DNA of 64,000 nt from Nocardiopsis flavescens (GTDB lineage Bacteria; Actinomycetota; Actinomycetes; Streptosporangiales; Streptosporangiaceae). A model generated the notes under the pieces. It did not search any database, was not told the DNA's origin, and was given only the letters and a program-made list of their open reading frames with translations. The position numbers and the translations under genes are program-made. Below, one piece after another: positions 19,479 to 28,208 of the stretch (its first letter is position 1; each line of letters begins with the position of its first letter). The DNA is taken from the NCBI RefSeq assembly GCF_900141985.1, contig NZ_FQZK01000002.1:372001-436000 (forward strand), in the 5' to 3' direction.

Positions 19479-19542
19479 CCCGAACCGACCGCACCCGCCG
19501 CCCCGGCCCGCCGCGGGCCGGACCCCAGGAAGCAGGACACCG

Positions 19543-20781
19543 ATGACGCCCACCACCCGGCAGGAGTGCGCCGCGCTCGACGCGGCCGACCCCCTGGCCC
19601 CGCTGCGCGACGAGTTCGTGCTCCCCGCGGGGGTGGTCTACCTGGACGGCAACTCCCTGGGCGCGCTGCCCCGCAGCACCCCGGGCCGGGTCGCCGACAT
19701 GATCGAGCGGGAGTGGGGCCAGGACCTCATCCGCAGCTGGAACGACGCCGGGTGGTGGGACAAGCCCCGCACCCTGGGCGCCAAGGTCGCCCCGCTGGTG
19801 GGCGCCGGTCCCGACGAGGTGGTGGTCGGGGACGGCACCTCCGCCAACCTGTTCAAGTGCATCGTCGCCGCGCTGGGCCTGTCGGACCGCTCGGTCGTCC
19901 TGGGCGAGGCGGGCAACTTCCCCACCGACCTCTACGTCGCCGAGGGCGCGGCCTCCCTGGCGGGGGCCGTCCAGCGCCGGGTGGACCCCGACGGCCCGGG
20001 GCTGGAGCGCGAGCTGGCCGCGGGCGACGCGGCGGTGCTGCTGCTCAGCCACGTGGACTACCGCACCGGCACCCTGCGGGACATGCCCGGCATCACCCGG
20101 CTGGCCCACGAGCACGGGACCCTGGTGGTCTGGGACCTGTGCCACAGCGTCGGAGCGGTGCCGGTGGAGCTGTCCGCCTCCGGGGCCGACTTCGCGGTCG
20201 GCTGCACCTACAAGTACCTCAACGCCGGTCCGGGCGCCCCCGCGTTCCTGTACGCGGCCCGCCGCCACCACGCCTCCGCCTCCCAGCCCCTCAGCGGCTG
20301 GCACGGGCACGCCCGCCCCTTCGACTTCACCGGTGAGTACGAGCCCGCACCCGGGATCTCGCGCTTCCTCAGCGGCTCCCAGCCCCTGGTCGCCGACGCC
20401 GCGCTGGAGGCGAGCCTGGACGTGTGGGCCAAGGCCGACCTGGCGCTGGTGCGGGCCAAGAGCCTGGCCATGACGGACCTGTTCCTGGCCCGCGCGGCCG
20501 AGGTGGGGATCACCTCGGTGACCCCGGCCGAGCACGCCCGCCGCGGCAGCCAGGTCGCCCTGATCGAGCCGGAGGAGGGCGCCGGGTACGCGATCGTCCG
20601 GGCGCTCATCGCGCGCGGGGTGATCGGCGACTTCCGCGCCCCCGACGTGATGCGGTTCGGGTTCACCCCGCTGTACCTGCGCCACACGGACGTGTGGGAC
20701 GCGACCGAGGCCCTGCACGAGGTGGTGCGCACGGGGGAGTGGCGTGACGAGCGCTTTGCCCGCCGGGACCAGGTGACCTGA
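19543..20781 (+). CDS. kynU: Kynureninase
   Basis: This PLP enzyme cleaves kynurenine to anthranilate and alanine. The 412-residue protein carries YLDGNSLGALP near the N-terminus, a phosphate-binding GDGTSANLFK, the DLCHSVGAVP Asp strand, and the Schiff-base lysine K224 in CTYKYLNAGPGAPAF. It lies in an operon with kynA. The pair would convert tryptophan to anthranilate, a precursor for catabolism or specialised metabolites. Confidence 0.95.
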   Translation: MTPTTRQECAALDAADPLAPLRDEFVLPAGVVYLDGNSLGALPRSTPGRVADMIEREWGQDLIRSWNDAGWWDKPRTLGAKVAPLVGAGPDEVVVGDGTSANLFKCIVAALGLSDRSVVLGEAGNFPTDLYVAEGAASLAGAVQRRVDPDGPGLERELAAGDAAVLLLSHVDYRTGTLRDMPGITRLAHEHGTLVVWDLCHSVGAVPVELSASGADFAVGCTYKYLNAGPGAPAFLYAARRHHASASQPLSGWHGHARPFDFTGEYEPAPGISRFLSGSQPLVADAALEASLDVWAKADLALVRAKSLAMTDLFLARAAEVGITSVTPAEHARRGSQVALIEPEEGAGYAIVRALIARGVIGDFRAPDVMRFGFTPLYLRHTDVWDATEALHEVVRTGEWRDERFARRDQVT

Positions 20782-20791
20782 GGCCGGAGGC

Positions 20792-20825
20792 GGTCCCCGG
20801 GGGCGCGGCCCCCCGGGGACCTTTG
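20792..20825 (+). terminator. Terminator after kynU
   Basis: GGTCCCCGGGG pairs with CCCCGGGGACC and is followed by TTT, 11 bp past the kynureninase stop. Confidence 0.8.
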
Positions 20826-21480
20826 CGTTTCCCGGGGGGAGGGTGCCGCCGCGGTGACCGTGCCGGAGGGGGGCGATGGTGCGGCCTTGACCACACGGGC
20901 CGGTGCGCCGGGCCGGGCCGCGGGGGCTCCGCGGGCCGTGGCCCGCGGGTGCGCACACCCGTTCCCACCGGGGGTCCGCCCGCCTGCGCGGGCCGCCGGG
21001 CGAATCCGTGACGCGGGCCACCGCGAGGGCCGGCCAGCGGGCCCCGGGCAGGGCCGCAACCCCTGGTGTGACAGGGGTCGCGGGCGTGCGGCGGGTATTC
21101 GAACGCCGCCCCATATCGTGCTTGCCCGAACACGCAACGTCATTTTACCCGACTTCCTTGCGCACTTTGCTTAAACGTGGGTTAGTGTCCTCGTGATCGC
21201 TTCGTTATGAGTCTTCTGCGAAGTGATGCCGAGCCCTTGACCGGCCTGTGAGCCGCAGGGGAATCGAGACCCTTTCCGGGAATCCGGGCCGCCCGCATCC
21301 ATGAGCCGGCCCCGAGGACCGCCGAAGTCCATCGGCGCTTTCCGATTCCCGCCCGCTGATTTCCACGGCGGGAGAACCCTGACACAACGCCCTTTCGGGG
21401 TGTGCCCGAGCACACCCTGTGAGCTGCTGCGACGTGCCCGAGGTCTTCTCGGCCCCCGTTGTCTACCTGGCAGATACTTC
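20826..21480. other. Long untranslated region before the DPBB gene
   Basis: This stretch of about 655 bp lacks a convincing gene. The last roughly 380 bases are lower in GC. TTGCGC at 21158 and TAGTGT at 21183 could be promoter boxes, though 19 bp apart. The remaining roughly 290-nt leader contains hairpin-forming segments. I could not match it to a known riboswitch; the conserved c-di-AMP riboswitch blocks are absent. Confidence 0.4.
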
Positions 21481-22359
21481 ATGAGCAACGACACTCCCAT
21501 CCAGTACGGCAAGGTCACCGCGACTTACTTCTGGGACGATGGTTCCGGCATCAACGGTGACACGGGTGCGCCCGCAAGCGGCGAGCCCATGCAGAAGGGC
21601 CTTTTCTCCAGCCCGAGCTGGCCGCTGGGTACCGAGGGCTACGTCGTTTACGAGGGCAAGAAGGCCGAATTCTTCATCGGCGACCGAGGCCCCGGCGTTC
21701 CCTCCAACGACTGCGACGTCCTGCTGGACATGGACGGCCAGACCTTCGCCGAACTGACCGGCGAGTCCTGGAACGACTCCAGCCTCACCGTGAGCGGCGG
21801 CAACGGCCACCTCTACGACGTCGAGTACTTCATCACCGAGTGGGGCGACGGCAACGGCACCGAGGGTGCCCCGCACCCCTTCCAGCAGCCGGACAACAAG
21901 TGCGAGGGCGCTGTCGAGCCGGTCCCCGAGGAGGTCTCCCAGAAGAAGGACGACGAGGAGAAGAAGAAGGAAGAGGAGAAGAAGGAGCAGGAGAAGGCCG
22001 ACCAGAAGGCCGAGGAGCAGAAGAAGGAGGAGGCGGAGAAGAAGGAGGCCGAGGAGCAGGCCGCCGCCGCTGACGACTCCGACGGCTCCGACGACTCCGG
22101 GGTGACCGCCGAGACGGCCGCCAACGACCTCTCCGGCGTCCAGCTCACCGGTGCCGGCGACGGCGTCCTGGGCGGGACCGGCCTGCTGGCCCTGGCCATC
22201 GTGCCGGCCGTCCTCATCGCCCTGTTCTTCGCCTGGACCCGCCGCCCCGCGGGCGCCCACGCCGGCGCCGAGGGCGAGGGCCGCGGCCTGACCGCCCGCA
22301 GCGGCGGCAGCCACAGCCTGGGCTCCCTGATCGACCGCCTGCGCGGCCGACGGGACTAG
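21481..22359 (+). CDS. DPBB (RlpA/expansin-like) protein with charged helix and C-terminal anchor
   Basis: The protein has 292 residues. The first 130 look like a double-psi beta-barrel domain (GKVTATYFW opening; IGDRGPGVP; CDVLLDMDGQTFAELTG), as in cell-wall RlpA/expansin proteins. A Glu/Lys-rich helix (about 150-198) may form a coiled coil. A single membrane helix (about 230-250) and a short basic tail end the protein. No signal peptide is visible at this ATG or in 60 codons of upstream in-frame sequence, which is odd for a wall-facing domain. No strong ribosome-binding site is present. Confidence 0.65.
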   Translation: MSNDTPIQYGKVTATYFWDDGSGINGDTGAPASGEPMQKGLFSSPSWPLGTEGYVVYEGKKAEFFIGDRGPGVPSNDCDVLLDMDGQTFAELTGESWNDSSLTVSGGNGHLYDVEYFITEWGDGNGTEGAPHPFQQPDNKCEGAVEPVPEEVSQKKDDEEKKKEEEKKEQEKADQKAEEQKKEEAEKKEAEEQAAAADDSDGSDDSGVTAETAANDLSGVQLTGAGDGVLGGTGLLALAIVPAVLIALFFAWTRRPAGAHAGAEGEGRGLTARSGGSHSLGSLIDRLRGRRD

Positions 22360-22762
22360 GCTCCCGTCCCGGGCCCGGCAGGGTCCCCGTGATCACGGGG
22401 AGCCCGAGAAGCCAGGTGTCCCACGGACAGGGACTCCCCGGGGCAGGCGACCCGCCGGGTCCGCGAAGGGCCGTGGTCTTCGAGACCACGGCCCTTCGGT
22501 GTGTCCGGGGCGCGCCGGTCGCCGTCGACCGGGCGCCCACCGGCCCGCCCGCGCCCGGGACCGTGTGTCCCGGCGGCGCCATCGCCGTCGGCGGTCTCCG
22601 GAGACGTTCTCGGATCGGTGTACTCCGTGTCTTGAATATGAAGCGAATCACCCCATATTGTCGATGCCCCCACGCCGATACTGGACGAACTGCTCAGTAG
22701 TGCCGTCGAGTGGCCCCCGAGATCCCCCGGGTCCGCGACCTGAGCGGTATGAGGTAAGACAC
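22360..22762. other. Intergenic region with two strong hairpins
   Basis: This region of about 400 bp holds a 16-bp perfect palindrome CCCCGTGATCACGGGG at 22385-22400 and a 15-bp-stem hairpin at 22464-22498. The DNA from about 22600 is AT-richer and probably holds the promoter of the next Lrp gene. No coding frame looks real. Confidence 0.5.
22464..22498 (+). terminator. Terminator candidate after the DPBB gene
   Basis: The perfect 15-bp stem CGAAGGGCCGTGGTC and loop TTCGA lie about 105 bp past the stop, without a T-tract. Confidence 0.6.
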
Positions 22763-23200
22763 ATGGCCGTGCCGCTGGACGACACCGACCGCCGCATCAT
22801 CGCCCTGCTCCGCGAGGACGGGCGCATGTCCATCCGGGCCGTGGCCGAGCAGGCCCACATCTCCCGGGCCAACGCCTACTCCCGCCTGGAGCGCCTGCGC
22901 ACCGAGGGGGTCATCCGCGGGTTCACCGCCGTCATCGACCCGGAGAAGTACGGCATCGGCCTGTCGGCGTACGTGTCGGTGCGCATCGAGCAGCACTCCT
23001 GGGAGAGGTTCCGCGAGTACCTGCGCGACATCCCCGAGGTCGACCACGCCGCCCTCGTCTCCGGCGACGTCGACCTGCTGCTCCTGGTGCGGGTGGCCGA
23101 CGCCGCGGCCCTGCGCACCTTCGTCCTGGAGCGGCTCCAGCGCATCCCCGAGGTCAAGAGCACCCAGACCATGTTCATCCTGGACGAGCCGCCCCTGTGA
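22763..23200 (+). CDS. Lrp/AsnC-family regulator
   Basis: The protein has 145 residues. The N-terminal winged helix-turn-helix (LDDTDRRIIALLREDGRMSIRAVA) is followed by the RAM domain with SGDVDLLLLVRV. The pattern is close to BkdR-type regulators of branched-chain amino-acid catabolism, but no bkd genes are adjacent, so the target is unknown. GAGGTAAG lies 7 nt before the ATG. The PhzF gene starts 61 bp after it. Confidence 0.88.
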   Translation: MAVPLDDTDRRIIALLREDGRMSIRAVAEQAHISRANAYSRLERLRTEGVIRGFTAVIDPEKYGIGLSAYVSVRIEQHSWERFREYLRDIPEVDHAALVSGDVDLLLLVRVADAAALRTFVLERLQRIPEVKSTQTMFILDEPPL

Positions 23201-23261
23201 GGGGCCATTGCCCCCGCGAGTGGCCCTTTCCCCCGGGAGGCCGCCCGCGCAGGATGGGCCC

Positions 23262-24062
23262 ATGCCCGACTACCGCGTGATCGACGCCTTCACCGACCGG
23301 CCGCTGGCCGGGAACCCCGCCGCCGTCCTCATCCTGGAGGACGCCTACGACGACGCCTGGGCGCAGGGGGTCGCCGCCGAGTTCAACCTCTCGGAGACGG
23401 CCTTCGCCCGCCCCGTCGGCGGGGCGGGCGAAGGCCCCGGCACCGACTACGAGCTGCGCTGGTTCACCCCCACCGTCGAGATCGACCTCTGCGGGCACGC
23501 CACCCTGGCCACCGCCCACGCCCTGGTCGAACTCGGCGTCCCGGGGCCGTACCGGTTCTCCACCCGCAGCGGGGTGCTCACGGTCGCCGAGCGCGAGGGG
23601 CGCCTGTGGATGGACTTCCCCGCCAAGCCCCCTGTGGCCGTGGCGGCCCCCGAGGGGCTGGCGGATGCGCTGGGCGCGGAACCGCTGTGGGTCGGCGTGG
23701 GCGGTGCCGACGACCTGCTGGTCGAGGTCGCGGACGAGGCGGCCGTGCGCGGGCTGGCCCCCGACACCGCGGCGATCGCCCGGCTGCCCTACCACCTGGT
23801 GATCCCCACCGCCCGGGCGGACGGGGAGGCCGACTTCGTGTCCCGCGTGTTCGCCCCGCGGGTGGGCGTCCCCGAGGACCCGGTCACCGGACGCGCCCAC
23901 ACCGTGCTCGCCCCGTACTGGGCGCGGCGGCTGGGCCGCGACGAATTGTCCGCGCACCAGGCCTCCGCCCGCGGCGGTGACCTGCTGCTGGAGTACCGGG
24001 GCGACCGGGTGCTCATCGGGGGTCACGCGGTGTCGGTGGCCCGGGGGGAGCTGAACCTCTAA
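23262..24062 (+). CDS. PhzF-family isomerase
   Basis: The 266-residue protein has the two-domain PhzF/epimerase-like fold. The N-terminal RVIDAFTDRPLAGNPAAV and the catalytic glutamate E45 in NLSETAF are present. DLCGHATLATAHAL and DPVTGRAH complete the family motifs. PhzF itself isomerises a phenazine precursor, but most actinobacterial homologues have unknown substrates. No phenazine genes are nearby, so a general isomerase is the safer call. Confidence 0.88.
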   Translation: MPDYRVIDAFTDRPLAGNPAAVLILEDAYDDAWAQGVAAEFNLSETAFARPVGGAGEGPGTDYELRWFTPTVEIDLCGHATLATAHALVELGVPGPYRFSTRSGVLTVAEREGRLWMDFPAKPPVAVAAPEGLADALGAEPLWVGVGGADDLLVEVADEAAVRGLAPDTAAIARLPYHLVIPTARADGEADFVSRVFAPRVGVPEDPVTGRAHTVLAPYWARRLGRDELSAHQASARGGDLLLEYRGDRVLIGGHAVSVARGELNL

Positions 24063-24146
24063 CGTGGACGGTGCGGGAGGGGTGTGCGGTGGGCGCGTAC
24101 CCCTCCCGCTCTCGTACCCCCGCTCCCCCCGACACGGGGAGCACCC

Positions 24147-24590
24147 GTGGAGCAGTGGGTCACCGAAGAGGACGTCCGCGCCGCGCGGGCCCGGCTGGAG
24201 GAGGGCCATCCGGGCTGGGAGCGGCCGGCCGCCTTCGGCGTGGGCCGCGAGCGCGACGGGGGCTGTGGTTCCCCGTGGTCAACGTGCCCGGGGCGATGCA
24301 CGGGCCGCCCGCGGTGGTCCTGGGGCGGGCCCGCGGCACCGCCGTGTACGACCTCGCGCCCGGGGCGCCGCGCGCGGCCGAGCGGGCGCTCGCCCCGGCG
24401 CGGGCGTGCACCGTGTTCGACCACCCCGACCTGTTCGCCCGGCGCGACCTGCTGGACGGGCTGCGCGAGGCGGACCGCCTGGTCGCGGTGTTCGTGCGCG
24501 ACCCGGCCGCCGGTGGACGACCGCGACCGCGCCTCCCGCCGGGCGGCGCGGGAGGGGGCGGGCGCGGGTGGGCTGTGCCACCATGGGGGC
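24147..24590 (+). pseudogene. Frameshifted gene of unknown family
   Basis: A GTG at 24147 with an upstream GGGGAG starts a protein-like frame (EQWVTEEDVRAARARLEEG). At the G-run near 24258-24263 coding character moves to another frame (LWFPVVNVPGAMHGPP to VFVRDP), then near 24509 it returns to the first frame (PVDDRDRASRRAAREG). One base appears missing and one extra. After that the frame runs into the next gene without a stop. It is either a decayed gene or it contains sequencing errors. I do not recognise the family. Confidence 0.55.
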
Positions 24591-25109
24591 ATGTCATTCG
24601 TACTGGTGTTCGTAGACGTGCAGGAGAACTTCCTCGACGGGAGCGGGGCGGTCCCGGACGCCGCGCCCCTGCGCGGCGAGCTGGCGGCCCTGCTGGACCG
24701 GGCGAGGGCGACGGGCACCCCGGTCGTGCACGTCCTCAACGACGGCGGCACGGGGGAGCCCGACGAGCCGTTCACCCCGGGATGGCAGCCGGTCTTCCCG
24801 GCGCGGGAGGAGGAGCCGGTGTTCCGCAAGACCGAGCCGGACGCCTTCACCTCCCCGGGCCTGGCCGGGGCGCTGGCCCTCACCGGCGCCCGCGGGCTGG
24901 TCCTGGCGGGCTTCCAGAGCGAGTTCTGCATTTCGGCGACGGCCCGCCGAGCCCTCGGCGAGGGCTACGACGTGGTCCTGGCCCGGGGGGCGCACGGCAC
25001 CTACCCGGAGGGCGGCGCCACCGCGGCGGAGCGGGCGGCGGACGTCGAGCGGGGGCTGGAGGCCGCGGGAATCGGGATTTCCCCCGCGCGGGAGATCGAG
25101 TTCCGGTAA
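24591..25109 (+). CDS. Isochorismatase-like cysteine hydrolase
   Basis: The 172-residue protein has the family triad: D9 in FVDVQENF, K80 in FRKTEPDAF, and C113 in SEFCISAT. Members hydrolyse amides or N-carbamoyl compounds such as nicotinamide; the substrate is unknown here. The ATG follows the frameshifted gene and has a weak ribosome-binding site (GGGGGC). A strong terminator lies downstream. Confidence 0.88.
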   Translation: MSFVLVFVDVQENFLDGSGAVPDAAPLRGELAALLDRARATGTPVVHVLNDGGTGEPDEPFTPGWQPVFPAREEEPVFRKTEPDAFTSPGLAGALALTGARGLVLAGFQSEFCISATARRALGEGYDVVLARGAHGTYPEGGATAAERAADVERGLEAAGIGISPAREIEFR

Positions 25110-25199
25110 AACAGAAGCTGTGGCACCTCCCCACCCCTCCCGGGGAGGTGTCCGTACGGTCCCGGTGCACCCCCTTGGCGCCGGGCGCCGTGTCCCACG

Positions 25200-25237
25200 A
25201 AGGGCCGGGTCCGGCAGTCGCACCGGACCCGGCCCTT
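25200..25237 (+). terminator. Terminator after the isochorismatase-like gene
   Basis: A 15-bp perfect stem (AAGGGCCGGGTCCGG and complement) with an 8-nt loop ends in TTTC, 90 bp after the stop. Confidence 0.85.
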
Positions 25238-25377
25238 TCACGTGAACCGCTCCCGGGTACCGCGGGGGCCGCGCCGCACGACACCCCCCGGGGTCGTCCA
25301 CAGGGCCGGGGCGGGGGCGGGCGCAAAGCTCTACCCTGGCGGGGACACAGGACCGGCGAGCACGGGGGGAACGAACG

Positions 25378-27144
25378 ATGGCGGGGCGGTACGGGGGAGG
25401 CCACGGCGGCAGGGGCGGCCACGGGGGGCGCGGCGGCCACGGGGGCGGCGGGCGCGGCGGCGGGGCCGGGAGGCCCGAGCCGGAGCCCCTCACCGGGGTG
25501 CGCGACGACGAGCGGCTTTCCAAGGAGCTGCTCCGGATGGACGGCGACTCCTACGGGCGGTACAAGTCCCTCAAGGGCGACTGGGACTTCGGCGACTTCA
25601 CCCTGACCGTGCAGCGGGTGCAGGCCGACCCCTTCGCCCCGCCCTCGCGGATCCTGGTCGCGCTGCCCGACGCGGGCATCCCCGAGGAGGCCCGCCTGGA
25701 CCCGGTGCGCCGCCGGGCCACCGCCGACTTCCTGGGCCGACGCGCCGGACGGCTGCTGCGCAGGTCGCTGCTGCGCATCGACACCGGCGGCCAGGAGGTC
25801 ATCGAGCGCTCCTCCTGCCGGGTCACCGCCGGCGGCGGCCTGGAGCTGCGCATCGGCATCGACCTGCCCGGCCGCGGCCGGCGCATCGACGGCCGGGCCG
25901 CCGAGCGCGAGTTCTGCGACACCCTGCCCGGCGTGGTCGACGACCTCTACTGGGAGGCCGTCGACCGGGACGCCGCGCGCGCGTTCGCCGACAGCGTGGC
26001 CGACACCGTCGCCCTGCGCTCCCGGCTGGACGGCCTGGGCCTGGTCGCCTTCGTCGCCGACGGCGCGGTCCTGCCGCGCCGCAGCGGCGTCAGCGACGAA
26101 CCCCTCACCGAGGGCGCGGTGCCGTTCTCCTCCCCGGAGACCCTGCGCGTGACGGTGGACCTGCCGCACCGCGGCACCGTCGCCGGCATGGGCGTCCCCG
26201 AGGGCGTCGTCCTCATCGTGGGCGGCGGCTTCCACGGCAAGTCCACCCTCCTGCACGCCCTGGAGCGCGGCGTCTACGACCACGTCCCGGGCGATGGCCG
26301 CGAACTCGTGGTCACCCGCGCCGACGCGGTCAAGATCCGCGCCGAGGAGGGCCGCCGGGTGGAGCGGGTCGACGTGGGCTCCTTCGTGCGCAACCTGCCC
26401 ACCGGCGCGGACACCGCGGACTTCTCCACCGACAACGCCTCGGGCTCCACCTCCCAGGCCGCCAACATCTGCGAGGCCCTGGAGGCCGGGTCGCGCACCC
26501 TGCTGGTGGACGAGGACTCCACCGCCACCAACCTGATGATCCGCGACGAGCGCATGCAGGCCCTGGTGCACGGCGACCGCGAGCCCCTCGTCCCGTTCGT
26601 CGACCTGGTCCGCCCGCTCCACCGCGACCACGGGGTCTCCACCGTCCTGGTCATGGGCGGCAGCGGCGACTACTTCGACGTCGCCGACCCCGTGGTCATG
26701 ATGGACGCCTACCACCCCCACGACGTCTCCGAGCGCGCCCGGGGGCTGGCCCGGGAGCGGACCGACGCGGTCTTCGCCGCCCCGCGCCACCGCCTGGTCG
26801 ACCCGCGGTCGGTCGACCCCTCCGACGCGCGCGGCCGGTCCCGGATCAAGCGCCGCGACATGGACGTCCTGGTGTTCGGCGACGACGACGTCGACGTGCG
26901 CTCGGTCGAGCAGTTCGTGGACCCCGGCCAGATCACCGGCGCCGGGCTGGCCCTGCGCGCTCTGGCCCTGCGCGGCCGCACGCTCGCCGAGGCGCTGGAC
27001 GCCCTGGACGCCGAACTGGCCGAGCACGGGGTCACCCGGCTGGGCGGCGACTTCGGCGGGGACTACGTCCTGCCCCGCCGGCAGGAGGTCGCCGCGGTCC
27101 TCAACCGGCTGCGCTCCCTGCGGGTCCTCGAACATCGACGGTGA
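25378..27144 (+). CDS. ABC-class P-loop ATPase (PF09818-type) with RGG-like N-terminus
   Basis: The protein has 588 residues. Residues 1-35 are almost entirely Gly, Arg and His in GGRGGHGG-type repeats. The remainder matches the predicted ATPases of the ABC class: Walker A GGGFHGKSTLL (about 281-291), an NASGSTSQAA signature, and Walker B TLLVDEDST (about 375-383). It is soluble and no transporter partner is adjacent. Some relatives are linked to RNA metabolism, and the RGG-like tail would fit nucleic-acid binding (inference). It is the first gene of a possible unit with the PAC2-type protein. Confidence 0.85.
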   Translation: MAGRYGGGHGGRGGHGGRGGHGGGGRGGGAGRPEPEPLTGVRDDERLSKELLRMDGDSYGRYKSLKGDWDFGDFTLTVQRVQADPFAPPSRILVALPDAGIPEEARLDPVRRRATADFLGRRAGRLLRRSLLRIDTGGQEVIERSSCRVTAGGGLELRIGIDLPGRGRRIDGRAAEREFCDTLPGVVDDLYWEAVDRDAARAFADSVADTVALRSRLDGLGLVAFVADGAVLPRRSGVSDEPLTEGAVPFSSPETLRVTVDLPHRGTVAGMGVPEGVVLIVGGGFHGKSTLLHALERGVYDHVPGDGRELVVTRADAVKIRAEEGRRVERVDVGSFVRNLPTGADTADFSTDNASGSTSQAANICEALEAGSRTLLVDEDSTATNLMIRDERMQALVHGDREPLVPFVDLVRPLHRDHGVSTVLVMGGSGDYFDVADPVVMMDAYHPHDVSERARGLARERTDAVFAAPRHRLVDPRSVDPSDARGRSRIKRRDMDVLVFGDDDVDVRSVEQFVDPGQITGAGLALRALALRGRTLAEALDALDAELAEHGVTRLGGDFGGDYVLPRRQEVAAVLNRLRSLRVLEHRR

Positions 27145-27273
27145 AAACGGGTCGGTATTGTGGGATAGCAGGGCGAACGGTCCGCCGGGGCGACCGGGAA
27201 CACGGCGGCCCCGGTCGGTGTTGGACTGCCACGCGGCCCCTGAAACCCCGAGCTACCTGGAAACGAGAACCCG

Positions 27274-28200
27274 GTGCGCAATCCAGCAGATCTGTACGAA
27301 CTCCGACCCGGCTTCGACGACGTCGCCGGCCTGGCGATGCTGGTCTGCCTGGACGGCTTCGTCGACGCGGGCAACACGGGAAAGCAGGCGGTCGAGGAGC
27401 TGTTCGAGCGCTACGAGGCCGAGGAGATCGCCGTCTTCGACGCCGACGACCTCGTCGACTACCGGGCCCGCCGCCCGCCCATGACGTTCGTCGAGAACAC
27501 CTGGACGGACTACCGCGCGCCCAAGCTCGCCCTGTACCGCATGCACGACGCCGAGGGCAACCCGTTCCTGGTCCTGCACGGCCCGGAGCCGGACCGCGCG
27601 TGGGAGGCCTTCGCCGCCGCCGTCGTCGGCCTGGTGGAGCGCTTCTCGGTGTCGCTGTCCCTGAGCGTGCACGGCATCCCCATGGCGGTGCCGCACACCC
27701 GGCCGGTCACGGTGACCCCGCACGCCACCCGCGCCGAACTCGTCGAGGGGCACACCCCCTGGATCGGACAGGTGGAGGTGCCCGGCAGCGCGGTGTCGCT
27801 GCTGGAGTTCCGGCTCGGCGAGGCCGGGCACGACTTCCTCGGCTACGCCGTCCACGTGCCCAGCTACCTGGCCCAGTCCACCTACCCCCGTGCGGCGCTG
27901 GCCGCCCTGCGCTACGTCGCCGACGCCACCGGGCTGTCCCTGCCCGCCGCGGCCCTGGAGGAGGTCGCCCAGGCCACGGACGTGGAGATCGCCGAGCAGG
28001 TGAGCGCCTCGGAGGAGGTCCAGCGCATCGTCGTCAACCTGGAGCGCCAGTACGACGACATCATGTCCGCGCGGACCGACCCGGAGGACCGCCAGGTGCT
28101 CCCGCTGGCCGACGACGAGACCGCCCTGCCCACCGCCGACGAGCTCGGCGCGGAACTCGAACGCTTTCTCGCCGAGCGCGAGAGCGATGGAAACGGTTAA
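27274..28200 (+). CDS. PAC2-family (proteasome assembly chaperone-like) protein
   Basis: The 308-residue protein has the PAC2 fold signature: GFDDVAGLAMLVCLDGFVDAGNTGKQA at the N-terminus, a FVENTWTDYRAPKLAL region, and a later VPHTRPVTVT segment. Actinobacteria have proteasomes, but a chaperone role for these proteins is only suggested by homology. The start is a GTG. A TATTGT -10-like box lies about 118 bp upstream, so it may have its own promoter. The pyrD gene follows after 8 bp. Confidence 0.85.
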   Translation: MRNPADLYELRPGFDDVAGLAMLVCLDGFVDAGNTGKQAVEELFERYEAEEIAVFDADDLVDYRARRPPMTFVENTWTDYRAPKLALYRMHDAEGNPFLVLHGPEPDRAWEAFAAAVVGLVERFSVSLSLSVHGIPMAVPHTRPVTVTPHATRAELVEGHTPWIGQVEVPGSAVSLLEFRLGEAGHDFLGYAVHVPSYLAQSTYPRAALAALRYVADATGLSLPAAALEEVAQATDVEIAEQVSASEEVQRIVVNLERQYDDIMSARTDPEDRQVLPLADDETALPTADELGAELERFLAERESDGNG

Positions 28201-28208
28201 ATAAACAC

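Noticed and set aside
20826-21480. Possible c-di-AMP (ydaO) riboswitch before the DPBB gene
   Set aside because: The conserved GGGGTGAAT-type and other core blocks are absent, so I report only an unexplained leader.
21930-22080. Lys/Glu codon-rich stretch looking like a tandem DNA repeat
   Set aside because: It encodes a single charged helix of the DPBB protein; codons vary, so it is coding low complexity and not a DNA repeat.
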